Shown here piece by piece: positions 50,266 through 60,060 of a stretch of 64,000 bases of DNA; the first letter of the stretch is position 1; every line of letters begins with the position of its first letter. The stretch is taken from the NCBI GenBank assembly GCA_963667455.2, contig CAXXFR010000026.1, forward strand, positions 62,001 through 126,000. The letters are read 5' to 3'. The notes beneath the pieces were generated by a model. That model saw only the letters and a list, made by a program, of their open reading frames with translations, had not been told where the DNA came from and did not search any database. The translations under genes were made by a program, and so were the position numbers. Origin of the DNA: Bin55 sp963667455. Its GTDB lineage: Bacteria; Pseudomonadota; Gammaproteobacteria; Pseudomonadales; Azotimanducaceae.

Positions 50266-52632
50266 TTAGAACGACGAGCCGACTTCAAAGGAAAACACTT
50301 CGGTCTCGTCGTACCATTCGTCGTTCAATGGTTGCGCTAACGCAAACGACATCGGACCCATCCTGGTCAACCAGGAGACTCCGACCCCCACCGAGTAACG
50401 CAGATTCTTTACGCTCGGCGAGTGACAGCCAACGCTCTCTTCGGGACAGTAAGTGCTGAATACGTTGCCAACATCAAAAAAGGCCACGGATCGCACCTGA
50501 CCCACGTTCTCCAAGAACGGCAATGGGAAGATGAGCTCCACCGTACCTTCGACCAGAACGTTTCCACCGAACGGGCGACCTTCGGGATAGTAGACGGCGG
50601 AAACCCCGCTCGGAGTGCTTCTCGGACCCAGAGTGTTCCGTTCGAATCCGCGAACCGAGCCGAATCCTCCCGCATAGAAGTGCTCGTAGAAGGGATAGGT
50701 GGTGGTGTCGCCGTATGCACGGCCCATTCCTAGGTTCGCTCGGAAGTGAAATGCCCAGTTTGGACGTATTTGCTGACGCCTGATCGGCATATACCACTCG
50801 GACTTGTAGGTTGTTCGAACAAACTGCAGGTCGCTACCTGGAAGCGAGGTTTCGACGGCGATTACCTGACGATTGCCTCGGGTCGCAAACAACGGTTGGT
50901 TCAACGTCGAATGTACAAACAAGCCTTCAACTTTGAAATTCAGAAATTTTGCGCCGACGTCGTCTACAAAATCCGTGATTTCCGTGGCTTCGTTGTAGCC
51001 CTGTGTGATGTCGGTCCACTCAGCGCGAGCTGAGAACTGCAAGCGTCTATCCTCGCTGATCGGAAATCCAAAGTTGACTCCGCTCCCGAACGAACTGGTC
51101 GAGTACCGAGTGAATCGATATGCGCCGCTGTAGTTTGTATCTTGAAAGTAGACCCCGATTCCACGACTGACTCCTTCATCGGTGTAGTACGGATTGACGT
51201 ATTGAAAATTCGCCGACTTCGAATAGTCGCTCCAGTTGAGTCCGACGCTCAAACTGTTGCCGGTGCCGCCGATGTTGCTCTGTTCAAAGCTGGCACCGAC
51301 GATGAGACCACTGTACTTCTGATAGCCCAACGTTCCTGAAATCGATCCTGTCGGCTGCTCTTCAACCGATATGGTCACATCAATCTGGTCGTCCGTCCCG
51401 TCGACTGCCGGAGTCTCTACACCGACTTCGCTGAAGAATCCGAGTCTCTCCAACCTGACCTTGGATCGATCGATGAACGAAGTCGAAGCCCATGCGCTTT
51501 CAAGCTGTCGCATTTCTCGTCGCAAAACGCTGTCTTGAGTGACCGTGTTTCCAAGAAATGTGATTCGACGAACATAAGTTCGCTTACCGGTATTGACGAC
51601 GAACTTGATATCTACCGTGCCGTCTTCCTTGATTTCAGGGACTCCGGAAACAGTCCCGAACGTGTATCCTCGGGAACTCAGGAATGAGGTCAGTATCTCT
51701 TCGGTCCTGGTGATTCGTGCGCTTGAGAAGATCTCTCCAGGTTCGATCGCAATGAACTGGGAGAGCAAATCTGGGTCGATGTCGTCAATTTCTCCAATGA
51801 TGTCCACATCATTGACCCGGAACTTCTCTCCTTCGGAAATGCTGACAGTGAGGTAGACCTGTTTGCGGTTCGGCGTCATGCTCACTTGCGTCGAGAGAAT
51901 TTCAAACTCCACATACCCTCGGTCTCGGTAGTAGGCTTGTATCGACTCGAGATCTCCCTGCAATTTCTGACGGGAATACTGGTTGTTGCCGCGAAGAAAG
52001 CCGAGCAAGTTGGGCTCTTTCAGCTCCATGGCATCGACCAAGGTCTTCTTGCTGAACGTGTTGTTGCCAACAAACTCGATCTGACTAATGCTGGATTTCT
52101 TGCCCTCGTCGATTTGAATCTTGAGAGCGACTCGATTGCGCGCCAACTCCGAAATGTTGGTTGTGATGTTCGCCGTGTACTGTCCCTGAGCAACATACTG
52201 CCGCCGAAGCTCAATACGGGTTCGGTCCAGCGTCGCCTGCTTGAAGATGTCTCCAGTCCGCAATCCTTGCGCTGCTAGACCGTCGAGCAGGTCTTCGGTC
52301 TTGATCGCCTTGTTTCCCTCGATCGTGATCGAATCGATGGCGGGTCGTTCCTCAACGTTGATCACAACAACCTGCCCGTCCCGGGAGATTTTGATGTCGT
52401 CGAAGTAGCCGGTTGCAAACAGCTCGCGAATCAGGTTGCGTATCGTCAGCGGATCTGCCGTGTCGCCAACATCGAGGGTCAGTTCGCCAAACACAGTTCC
52501 CGCGGACACACGCTTCAACCCTTGAAGCCGAATGTCTTCGACCTCGAAGCTGTACCTTGCGGCCGCTGATACAGCAAGAGCCAAACTCGCAACTACCGCA
52601 ATCGGCAATGCGCGTTTCTTCAACCAAGTCAT
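50266..52632 (-). CDS. bamA: Outer-membrane assembly factor BamA
   Basis: The 788-residue Omp85 protein has a signal peptide, five POTRA domains (about 25-420, with FEVEDIRLQGLKRVSAGTVF at the first) and a 16-strand barrel. The barrel shows the family VRGFERNTLGPRS (loop 6 RGF) and a C-terminal Phe after FEVGSSF. BamA inserts outer-membrane barrel proteins with the other Bam lipoproteins. It follows rseP by 32 bases. Confidence 0.97.
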   Translation of the reverse strand: MTWLKKRALPIAVVASLALAVSAAARYSFEVEDIRLQGLKRVSAGTVFGELTLDVGDTADPLTIRNLIRELFATGYFDDIKISRDGQVVVINVEERPAIDSITIEGNKAIKTEDLLDGLAAQGLRTGDIFKQATLDRTRIELRRQYVAQGQYTANITTNISELARNRVALKIQIDEGKKSSISQIEFVGNNTFSKKTLVDAMELKEPNLLGFLRGNNQYSRQKLQGDLESIQAYYRDRGYVEFEILSTQVSMTPNRKQVYLTVSISEGEKFRVNDVDIIGEIDDIDPDLLSQFIAIEPGEIFSSARITRTEEILTSFLSSRGYTFGTVSGVPEIKEDGTVDIKFVVNTGKRTYVRRITFLGNTVTQDSVLRREMRQLESAWASTSFIDRSKVRLERLGFFSEVGVETPAVDGTDDQIDVTISVEEQPTGSISGTLGYQKYSGLIVGASFEQSNIGGTGNSLSVGLNWSDYSKSANFQYVNPYYTDEGVSRGIGVYFQDTNYSGAYRFTRYSTSSFGSGVNFGFPISEDRRLQFSARAEWTDITQGYNEATEITDFVDDVGAKFLNFKVEGLFVHSTLNQPLFATRGNRQVIAVETSLPGSDLQFVRTTYKSEWYMPIRRQQIRPNWAFHFRANLGMGRAYGDTTTYPFYEHFYAGGFGSVRGFERNTLGPRSTPSGVSAVYYPEGRPFGGNVLVEGTVELIFPLPFLENVGQVRSVAFFDVGNVFSTYCPEESVGCHSPSVKNLRYSVGVGVSWLTRMGPMSFALAQPLNDEWYDETEVFSFEVGSSF

Positions 52633-52664
52633 GAATTCACCTTTTGTGCCGTCCTTGAGAGGCT

Positions 52665-53999
52665 TTAGCCACCTGCAAGCCGAACGACGTCGTTATAGAT
52701 TACCAACAGGATCAGACATCCCAATAGAGCTATGCCACACATCGAAGCCACTCGTTGGATTCGCAGGGAAACCCTGCGACGCGTGACCATTTCGATGAGT
52801 CCGTAGACGATGTGTCCTCCATCCAAAACTGGAATGGGAAGCAAGTTGATGAGGAACAAACTGATGGACAGCATTGCAATGAGCCGGAGGTAGTAGTCCA
52901 TTCCGATCTGTGCCACGCTACCCGCCATGTGCGCGATTGTGATGGGACCTGCGAGATTGGAAGTGGCCATTTCGCCGGTAATCATCTTCTTGATGGATGT
53001 GACCGTGAGCGCAGTGAAGCTCCAGGTCTCGTTGGCCGCGTAGGCCATACTGCCGAAAACGCCTTGACCCAGTTCTCGGGTAGGAACATTCGGACGCACT
53101 CCCAGAACTCCGTACAACGTTCCGTTCGCCGCGACTTCCGCGTGTGGGACTGCCGGTAGCGTGTAGTTCAGCCCATCGCGCTCGAACTGGATCTCGATCT
53201 CCGTGCTGGGTGCCGCTCGAACAATGTCGACAAGATCCTGCCAATCTCTAACAGTCTGGCCGGAAATCGCAAGTACCTTGTCGCCCGGCTTCAGTCCGGC
53301 GAGATCAGCGGCCGAACTCAGCAGAACCTCATTCAACACGGCTGGAGTTCCTCGCGAAATTCCCAACGACCCCATGACGTCCGGTTCGCTCGCGTCGCGA
53401 AGCCACTCGTGAATGGGAATGCGAAACGTCTGCTGCTCCGCATCCGCAGTAGTCACTCCTAAGACGATGGTTCCGGTATCGCCCACTCGGCGTACAGTAG
53501 CCCGTATGACATCCATCCATTGCTCAACAGGCTCGCCATCGACGGCAACAATCTCCTCTCCGCCACGCAGCCCTGCGACGTAAGCAGGGGAACCATCCTC
53601 GACCTGCCCGACGTACGGCACCGGTACTTGAACACCATTGAACATGACGAGCCAGAACAGCACGAAGGCCAACAGAAGATTTGCCAGTGGACCTGCAGAG
53701 GCGATGGCGATCTGGCGCCACGGCGCAACTCGGTCAAAAGCCTGGTGTTCGAGATGCGGCGGAACTTCTTGAGTACGAGTATCCAGCATGGCGATGTAGC
53801 CGCCAATGGGGATTGCTGAAATGGCAAATTCCGTACCGCCCTTCGACATATAGCGCCAAACAATTGGACCCAATCCAATCGAAAAGCGCTGAACCTGCAC
53901 TCCGAGCTTGCGAGCAACTATGAAGTGTCCGTACTCGTGGACGGTCACGAGTATCAGGAACGCCCCTACCAACGCAAAGACATAGGTTAGAAGCTGCAA
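52665..53999 (-). CDS. rseP: Site-2 protease RseP
   Basis: The 444-residue inner-membrane zinc protease has HEYGH (21-25), two periplasmic PDZ domains (about 115-190 and 200-285) and the C-terminal NLLPIPVLDGGHIVYGL with the third zinc ligand. It cuts RseA to release sigma-E in envelope stress. dxr, normally between cdsA and rseP, is missing; only 89 bases separate the two. Confidence 0.96.
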   Translation of the reverse strand: MQLLTYVFALVGAFLILVTVHEYGHFIVARKLGVQVQRFSIGLGPIVWRYMSKGGTEFAISAIPIGGYIAMLDTRTQEVPPHLEHQAFDRVAPWRQIAIASAGPLANLLLAFVLFWLVMFNGVQVPVPYVGQVEDGSPAYVAGLRGGEEIVAVDGEPVEQWMDVIRATVRRVGDTGTIVLGVTTADAEQQTFRIPIHEWLRDASEPDVMGSLGISRGTPAVLNEVLLSSAADLAGLKPGDKVLAISGQTVRDWQDLVDIVRAAPSTEIEIQFERDGLNYTLPAVPHAEVAANGTLYGVLGVRPNVPTRELGQGVFGSMAYAANETWSFTALTVTSIKKMITGEMATSNLAGPITIAHMAGSVAQIGMDYYLRLIAMLSISLFLINLLPIPVLDGGHIVYGLIEMVTRRRVSLRIQRVASMCGIALLGCLILLVIYNDVVRLAGG

Positions 54000-54088
54000 G
54001 AAGACCCCGTCATTTCCAGATCCTGTCTTAATAGACCACTGACTTCAATTCTAGTTCGAGTTTTCAACGCCAAGCTCACTCTTGACGC

Positions 54089-55027
54089 TCACAAAGCCAA
54101 GATCAAGTACGCGCAAGGCGCGGACAGCAACAAGGAATCCAATCGATCGAGCAAGCCGCCGTGACCGGGCAACAATTCACTGGAATCCTTCATTTCCACA
54201 ACCCGTTTCAATGCGCTCTCGAACAAATCGCCCAACACGGCAACAAACGCTATGCAGAACCATGCCCAAATTGCGTTCAACTCAATCCATCCGAGCCATA
54301 GGTCAACGACCAGACAGCACGAAACAGAAAGCACTAGACCTCCGACCACTCCTTCCCATGTCTTGCTCGGGCTCAGTTCCGCATTCAGTTGGTGAGCGCC
54401 GAGGTATGTACCAGCAAAGTAAGCCCCGATGTCCGCCAGCCACACTACCGCCAACAATCCGATGAGGGCAAATCCACCTCCTTCGAGATGACCACAGCAA
54501 ACCATCGCAGATGCACAAACCACATAACCGAGCGGGCCGGTAATCCATGCACTGGTCAGCACACGACGAAGTCCCATCCAAAAGGAATTAAGTCTTCGGA
54601 TAAGACCCGACGGCGGACTCGCTGATTCAGGAACCTTGCACAGAAAACTCGCAACACATGCGATAGCTGGAACTACAGCACACGCACCGCACACGGCAGT
54701 GATGTAGATGGCTTGTTCTTCAAACAGGGGAATGACAACCGCAATTGCCGTTCCCACAAATGCATAGGCAATCTTGGCAAAGTCGTTGCGAATTCGACAA
54801 ATCGGACCCCATTCGAACAGAAGCCCAAAGCAAACGATGCACAACAGTCCATAGACTACGGGGGCATCGGCCAGCAACACGACTGCCAACACGATCGGCA
54901 ACAGCGCAAGGGCCGTAACGACCCTTGCAACGATCTTTTTCGGGCTTCTAATGGGTGGCGCGGTAGGTTTGGATTGCGCCCGCGTTTCGTGCACCAAATC
55001 TACGTCTTCGCCTCGAGAAATCGTCAA
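54089..55027 (-). CDS. cdsA: Phosphatidate cytidylyltransferase
   Basis: The 312-residue membrane enzyme makes CDP-diacylglycerol, with CTP made by PyrG. The family signature is clear: SPSKTWEGVVGGL near residue 222 and GDLFESALKRVVEMKDSSELLPGHGGLLDRLDS near the end, with about eight membrane helices. The TTG at 55027 would overlap uppS by 80 bp; a GTG at 54994 is another candidate, still overlapping. The true start is uncertain. Confidence 0.93.
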   Translation of the reverse strand: MTISRGEDVDLVHETRAQSKPTAPPIRSPKKIVARVVTALALLPIVLAVVLLADAPVVYGLLCIVCFGLLFEWGPICRIRNDFAKIAYAFVGTAIAVVIPLFEEQAIYITAVCGACAVVPAIACVASFLCKVPESASPPSGLIRRLNSFWMGLRRVLTSAWITGPLGYVVCASAMVCCGHLEGGGFALIGLLAVVWLADIGAYFAGTYLGAHQLNAELSPSKTWEGVVGGLVLSVSCCLVVDLWLGWIELNAIWAWFCIAFVAVLGDLFESALKRVVEMKDSSELLPGHGGLLDRLDSLLLSAPCAYLILAL

Positions 55028-55727
55028 GTACCTCTACAAGCTCTTCTTGAGTGAAATCAGGCCAGTAAGTGTCCGTGAAGAACAATTCGGTGTACGCCAA
55101 GTCCCAGAGCATGAAGTTGCTCAATCGTTGATCGCCTCCCGTTCGAATGCACAGATCCGGATTCGGCACGTCGGACATCGACAAGTGGCGTTCGAACTCC
55201 GTTTCGTCCAATGAATGAGGATCCAGCTCTCCTTGAGCTGCTTGCACGGCAATCCTCTTGGCAGCTTCGACGACATCCCAACGGCCGCCGTAACTCAACG
55301 CGATGATGAGCGTCAGAGTCTTGTTGTCTTGGGTTCGACGTTCGCTGTGTCGCAAGAGTCTCTGCAAATCGCGCGGAAACCGCGAAATGTCGCCAATGAA
55401 CATCAACTTGGCATCCCGTTCATCCAGTGCGTCCAAGTCTCGATTCAGAGTCTCTCGAATCAGACTGAATAACAATTCGATTTCCTTCGGTGGACGTGCC
55501 CAGTTCTCGGTGCTGAACGCGAACAACGAGACGTAGCGCACACCCTCGTCCGCACAGGCTTCCACTATGGGCCTCACGTTCTTCGCACCCGTTCGATGCC
55601 CCATCGCGCTCGGCAGTCGGCGCTGACGTGCCCACCGATGATTGCCATCCATGATGATGGCGACGTGTCGGGCTACTCGCTCTTCATTTGCTTCCGGTTC
55701 GTATCGATTCGGCGGTGTGCGCAGCAC
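54948..55727 (-). CDS. uppS: Undecaprenyl diphosphate synthase
   Basis: The 259-residue cis-prenyltransferase builds the C55 carrier for peptidoglycan and O-antigen. It has the catalytic IIMDGNHRWARQR, GAKNVRPIVEAC, SLFAFSTENWARP, DLCIRTGGDQRLSNFMLWDLAYTELFF and WPDF. It is followed by cdsA with overlap. Confidence 0.96.
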   Translation of the reverse strand: MLRTPPNRYEPEANEERVARHVAIIMDGNHRWARQRRLPSAMGHRTGAKNVRPIVEACADEGVRYVSLFAFSTENWARPPKEIELLFSLIRETLNRDLDALDERDAKLMFIGDISRFPRDLQRLLRHSERRTQDNKTLTLIIALSYGGRWDVVEAAKRIAVQAAQGELDPHSLDETEFERHLSMSDVPNPDLCIRTGGDQRLSNFMLWDLAYTELFFTDTYWPDFTQEELVEVLDDFSRRRRRFGARNAGAIQTYRATH

Positions 55728-55772
55728 TGTTTCCTTTGTTTCCCGTTTATCGATGCATCGCCGTTGAGGCGA

Positions 55773-56330
55773 TCAGAAATCCAGCAGATCCTGTTCCTTG
55801 CCTGCCAGGACTTCGTCTATCGACTTCACTTTTTCGTCCGTGATTCCTTGAAGATCGCGTTCGGCATGATGTGCTTCATCCTCGGTTGCCATCTTCTCTT
55901 TCAAGAGTTCCCGCACGTCATGTATGGCATCACGCCGAATGTTGCGCACTGCAATTCGCGCGTTTTCGGCCTCAGCTCGAGCATGACGAATGAGATCTCT
56001 GCGATTCTCCTCCGTGAGAGGGGGCAAAGGCAATCGAATGACTTCGCCGTTTGCGTTCGGAGTCAATCCCAAGTCGCTTCGCTGAATGGCTTTCTCAATG
56101 TCGATCAGTGTCGCCTTTTCCCACGGCGAAACGACTAGAGTTCGTCCTTCTTCCACAGTTATCGATGCCAGTTGCTTCACAGGAACAGTCGCACCGTAGT
56201 ATTCGACAGTAACCGTATCGAGCAGTGCCGGATTGGCCCGTCCCGTCCGAATGCGAGCAAAAGCTGCATTCAGCGCGTTGAGGCTTTTCGACATTCTTGT
56301 GCCCGCATCATCTTTAATCTCGTCGATCAT
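55773..56330 (-). CDS. frr: Ribosome-recycling factor
   Basis: The 185-residue factor splits post-termination ribosomes with EF-G. It shows the RRF pattern RTGRANPALLDTVTVEYYGATVPVKQ, SPWEKATLIDIEKAI, RLPLPPLTEENRRDLIRHAR and IRRDAIHDVREL. It follows pyrH by five bases. Confidence 0.97.
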   Translation of the reverse strand: MIDEIKDDAGTRMSKSLNALNAAFARIRTGRANPALLDTVTVEYYGATVPVKQLASITVEEGRTLVVSPWEKATLIDIEKAIQRSDLGLTPNANGEVIRLPLPPLTEENRRDLIRHARAEAENARIAVRNIRRDAIHDVRELLKEKMATEDEAHHAERDLQGITDEKVKSIDEVLAGKEQDLLDF

Positions 56331-56335
56331 GATTG

Positions 56336-57067
56336 CTAACTCCCTTCGGAGCTGTGGACCAGAGTTCCAACATTCGCACCTTTTGCAATCATTGTCAATG
56401 CTTGGGGTGCGTTGAGGTCATAAACAATTATCGGTATTCGGTTGTCTCTGCACAATGCGAAAGCCGCAAGATCCATGACTCGCAGGTCTCGCTGTATGAC
56501 CTCCTCGAAGGTTAAGGACTCAAATTTCCGCACTTTGTCCTTCCCTCGCGGATCCTCCTCGTAGATTCCATCGACCACTGAAGCCTTCAGCACAACATCC
56601 GAAGATAGTTCGACCGCACGCAACGCGGCAGCGGTATCCGTAGTGAACAGTGGATTGCCGGTGCCCCCAGCGCAGAGTGCTACGGATCCTTGTTCGAGTA
56701 CCGCGGTTGCTTCCTGTCGCACAAAGCCTCGGGAAACTCCGTTGATCGCATGGGGAGTGAACACCTCCGATCCAACGTCGATGCTCGCTAAAGCGTCGCG
56801 CAACACCAGTGCGTTCATCACGGTGGCCAGCATTCCGATCTGGTCCGCAGTGACCGACGAGATGCCGATGGACTGCGCTTCCTGGGTCAGATCGCGGCCG
56901 CGAAACACGTTTCCGCCACCAGGGACGATGGAAACTGCTACGCCCATGGACACGAGCTTTCCGATTTGCACAGCGAGTCGTTGGACAAAACTCGCCTCGA
57001 TCACGCCTCCATCCGGAGTGCTAAACGCCTCTCCCGACAGTTTTAGCGTGATTCGTCGGTATTTCAT
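56336..57067 (-). CDS. pyrH: Uridylate kinase
   Basis: The 243-residue hexameric kinase makes UDP from UMP. It has ITLKLSGEAFS, VVPGGGNVFRGRDL (here SIVPGGGNVFRG), GTGNPLFTTDTAAALRA and VDGIYEEDPR. Lies 55 bases after tsf. Confidence 0.97.
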   Translation of the reverse strand: MKYRRITLKLSGEAFSTPDGGVIEASFVQRLAVQIGKLVSMGVAVSIVPGGGNVFRGRDLTQEAQSIGISSVTADQIGMLATVMNALVLRDALASIDVGSEVFTPHAINGVSRGFVRQEATAVLEQGSVALCAGGTGNPLFTTDTAAALRAVELSSDVVLKASVVDGIYEEDPRGKDKVRKFESLTFEEVIQRDLRVMDLAAFALCRDNRIPIIVYDLNAPQALTMIAKGANVGTLVHSSEGS

Positions 57068-57122
57068 GAGTCAACTACTGGCATCAACTTGTGAGCACCG
57101 ACGAGAACTCTGAGTAGCCTGA

Positions 57123-57920
57123 CTAATCGATGCCCTCGCCGACCTCGTAGCGCACAAAACTTCGACACTCTGCTCCGTTCGCTACCAGAAGCTTGCCGAT
57201 CTTTTGATCTCGGTCCCATATGTAGGACTGTTCGTTCAAGCACGATTCCGCCTTGAATTTTGCCAATTTGCCACTCACGATGGCTTGCACGATCTTCTCG
57301 GGCTTGCCCGTCTCCTCCGCCTGTGTCTTGAAGATCGCTTCCTCTCGCTCGAGCACGTCCTGGGGCAATTCATCGGCTTTCACCACCAACGGATTCTCGG
57401 AAGTCACATGCATGGCGATGTTCTTGTTCAGTTCACCCGCATCCTTGCTTAGCTCCACGATAGCGCCCACTGTTCCGGTGGCGTGTAGATATCCGGCTAC
57501 GACCCCGCCGTCCGAGACGATTCGGTCCGCTCGACGAATCGAAATGTTCTCGCCAATGGCGGAAATCAGTGCATTCTTTGCGTCTTCAAGGTCATCCAGA
57601 GCGTCCGGGCCGTTCTCGGCGACGATATCGACAACCTGTGTGCAAAAGTCTACAAATCGTTCGTTACGCGCGGCGAAATCGGTTTCGGAATTGACTTCGA
57701 CGATTGCCCCAACCGTACCATCGTCCGACACCTTGAGCGCCAAGCGTCCTTCGGAAGCGTCTCGGTCCGCTCGCTTGGCCGCTTTGACAGCGCTCTGCTT
57801 GCGCAAGACGTCCAATGCACCTTCGATGTCCCAATCGGCTTCTTCAAGTGCTTTCTTGCAGTCGCCAAAGCCGACTCCAGTGCGCTCGCGTATTTCCTTG
57901 ATCTTGGCTACGTCGACCAT
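57123..57920 (-). CDS. tsf: Elongation factor Ts
   Basis: The 265-residue nucleotide exchange factor for EF-Tu has RERTGVGFGDCKKALEEADWDIEGA, VEVNSETDFAARN and a central AMHVTSENPL. The TDFVA motif is TDFAA here. rpsB is 62 bases upstream. Confidence 0.97.
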   Translation of the reverse strand: MVDVAKIKEIRERTGVGFGDCKKALEEADWDIEGALDVLRKQSAVKAAKRADRDASEGRLALKVSDDGTVGAIVEVNSETDFAARNERFVDFCTQVVDIVAENGPDALDDLEDAKNALISAIGENISIRRADRIVSDGGVVAGYLHATGTVGAIVELSKDAGELNKNIAMHVTSENPLVVKADELPQDVLEREEAIFKTQAEETGKPEKIVQAIVSGKLAKFKAESCLNEQSYIWDRDQKIGKLLVANGAECRSFVRYEVGEGID

Positions 57921-57982
57921 CGAACCAATACTCCTCCGCTAAGTCCCTGTCTCAAACAATGTGGATTCGAAAAGCATTTCGC

Positions 57983-58840
57983 CTACTCTTCTTCGGTTCC
58001 TTCTTCCGCTTCCGGCGGCTTGGGTTCGGGCTGATCGGCAACCTCGGGTTCCCCGTTTCCGGTTTCGGCTGGTTTCGTATCCGCACTGGCTTCTTGCTCT
58101 TGTTGCTCGCGTTCCCTGCTCCTCTCAAATTCCTCAATGGAGACTCCGCCTTCAGCCAAAGACTTGCCAACCAGAATTTCATCGGCGACCGCAGTAACGT
58201 ACAACCGAACCGCCCGAATCGCATCGTCGTTTCCGGGGATGATCCAACTAACTCCATCGGGATCGCTGTTGGTATCGACCACTCCAATTACAGGAATTCC
58301 CAGCTTGTTCGACTCTTCAACTGCTATTCGTTCGTGGTTCACATCGACAACGAACAACGCATCGGGCAGGCTTCCCATGTCCTTGATGCCGCCCAGTCCT
58401 CGTTCAAGCCGATCCATCATGCGGCGACGCTGAAGTGCTTCCTTCTTCGTCAGTAGGTCGAAGACTCCTCTTTCTTGCTGTTCTTCAAGGTCCTTGAGTT
58501 TTCGGATGGATTGCCGAATCGTCTTGTAGTTGGTGAGCATTCCGCCTAGCCATCGTCGATCAACGTAGGGCATCCCAACGCGCATGGCCTGCTCCTTGAT
58601 CACGCGTTGTGCAGCTCGCTTGGTGCCGACGAACATGATCTTCTGATTCTGCGCGGCTATACGACGAACAGCGCTGAGAGCATCTTCCATCGCCTCAGCA
58701 GTTCGCTCAAGGTGAATGATGTGAACGCGATTGCGGACGCCGAATATGAACGGCGCCATCTTGGGGTTCCAGTAGCGCGCCTGATGGCCGAAGTGCACTC
58801 CAGCCGCCAGCATGTCGCGCATGCCGATTTCGCTCATCAA
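57983..58840 (-). CDS. rpsB: 30S ribosomal protein S2
   Basis: 285 residues with the S2 core: RDMLAAGVHFGHQARYWNPKMAPFIFG, FVGTKRAAQ, VDRRWLGGMLTNYKTIRQS and PDALFVVDVNHERIAVEE, and a long Glu/Pro-rich C-terminal tail (PEVADQPEPKPPEAEEGTEEE) absent in E. coli. First gene of the large minus-strand block. Confidence 0.98.
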   Translation of the reverse strand: MMSEIGMRDMLAAGVHFGHQARYWNPKMAPFIFGVRNRVHIIHLERTAEAMEDALSAVRRIAAQNQKIMFVGTKRAAQRVIKEQAMRVGMPYVDRRWLGGMLTNYKTIRQSIRKLKDLEEQQERGVFDLLTKKEALQRRRMMDRLERGLGGIKDMGSLPDALFVVDVNHERIAVEESNKLGIPVIGVVDTNSDPDGVSWIIPGNDDAIRAVRLYVTAVADEILVGKSLAEGGVSIEEFERSREREQQEQEASADTKPAETGNGEPEVADQPEPKPPEAEEGTEEE

Positions 58841-59265
58841 TCTGTCTCCGGGTTGTCTTGCGCTAGTGCGCGTTGATGTGTGATAGAGCGTTGAATTCGA
58901 TCCGCTAGACCGCAGGCCGACGGATCCACCCGTGAAACGCTCCGCACTTCACACTTCCAATTCGTCGCCTCGGGACCAATACCCTCGGCGGCGTGCTTTA
59001 TACCACAAATCGCATGGTCGCAGCATTGAGTGTCATATCCATTCGGACCGGTATCGCTCGAATCCAGATCGGACAGCGGCAAACGCGTAGTTGAGGGCAC
59101 ACAATCGCCCCAATGTTCGCCTCCGACTGCCCTAAGAGAAGCACCTAAGCTCGTAAGACGATCGCAATGAACCCGATGCAGGGGATTGGATGGGATAATT
59201 GGTACGAGTCGTAGGAGCTGCGACTCCCAAGAACCCCATACATCTGCGATTTCCCCTCTCGAAAC
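58841..59265. other. Divergent regulatory region between rpsB and map
   Basis: 425 bp without a supported gene. It should hold the rpsB leader and promoters in both directions. A long minus-strand frame crosses it but is antisense to map and protein-poor in composition. Confidence 0.5.
58997..59006 (-). promoter_or_regulatory. Possible extended -10 of the rpsB promoter
   Basis: On the minus strand TGTGGTATAAA gives an extended -10 (TGG then TATAAA) about 155 bases before the rpsB start, leaving a leader where S2 autoregulation could act. No good -35 is seen. Confidence 0.25.
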
Positions 59266-60060
59266 TTGAAGACTGCACCCATACTCTCCGATCCGGAACG
59301 CGAGAAAATGCGCACCGCGGGACGTTTGGCGGCAAGCGTTCTGGACATGATCAGCCCATACGTTCGGCCCGGAGTCTCTACAGGGGAACTCGACAAGCGA
59401 TGCCACAATTTCATCGTGGACGAATTGAACTGCGTCCCGGCACCGCTCAACTACACCACTTCTTCGCATCAACCGCCTTTTCCAAAGGCAACTTGCACCT
59501 CCGTCAACAACGTCGTGTGCCACGGCATTCCTTCCGACACCAAGATCCTGAGGAAGGGCGACATCGTGAACATCGATATCACGCTGATCAAAGACGGTTT
59601 CCACGGCGACACCAGCAAGATGTTCTGTGTTGGCCAACCTTCGAAACTGGCACAGAGATTGGTGGAGACGACCCAAGAGTGCTTGTATCGGGGCATCGAC
59701 GTTGTAAGACCAGGAGCAACTCTGGGAGACATTGGCCATGCCATCCAGTCTTTCGCCGAATCCAAACGATTTTCGGTCGTGCGGGAGTTCTGCGGCCACG
59801 GCATCGGACGTGTCTTTCACGACGCGCCCCAGGTTCTTCACTACGGTGAACCTGGCCAGGGTGAAGCGCTGCGAGCCGGAATGGCCTTCACCATCGAACC
59901 GATGATCAACGCCGGCAAGCGTTTCGTCCGTCTTCTGCCCGATAGCTGGACGGTCGTTACCCGCGACCGGAAACTGTCCGCGCAGTGGGAACACACAATT
60001 CTTGTTACCGAGTCTGGACGCGAAATCTTGACCCTGCGCGATGAAGAATCTCATCGATGA
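59266..60060 (+). CDS. map: Type I methionine aminopeptidase
   Basis: 264 residues, removing the initiator Met. The metal ligands are present: Asp in VNIDITLIKDGFHGDTSKMF, His in FCGHGIGRVFHDAPQVLHY, Glu in FTIEPMINAGK, Glu in SAQWEHTILVT. The start appears to be TTG at 59266 (no ATG before a family-conserved region). The stop overlaps glnD by 20 bases. Confidence 0.95.
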   Translation: MKTAPILSDPEREKMRTAGRLAASVLDMISPYVRPGVSTGELDKRCHNFIVDELNCVPAPLNYTTSSHQPPFPKATCTSVNNVVCHGIPSDTKILRKGDIVNIDITLIKDGFHGDTSKMFCVGQPSKLAQRLVETTQECLYRGIDVVRPGATLGDIGHAIQSFAESKRFSVVREFCGHGIGRVFHDAPQVLHYGEPGQGEALRAGMAFTIEPMINAGKRFVRLLPDSWTVVTRDRKLSAQWEHTILVTESGREILTLRDEESHR

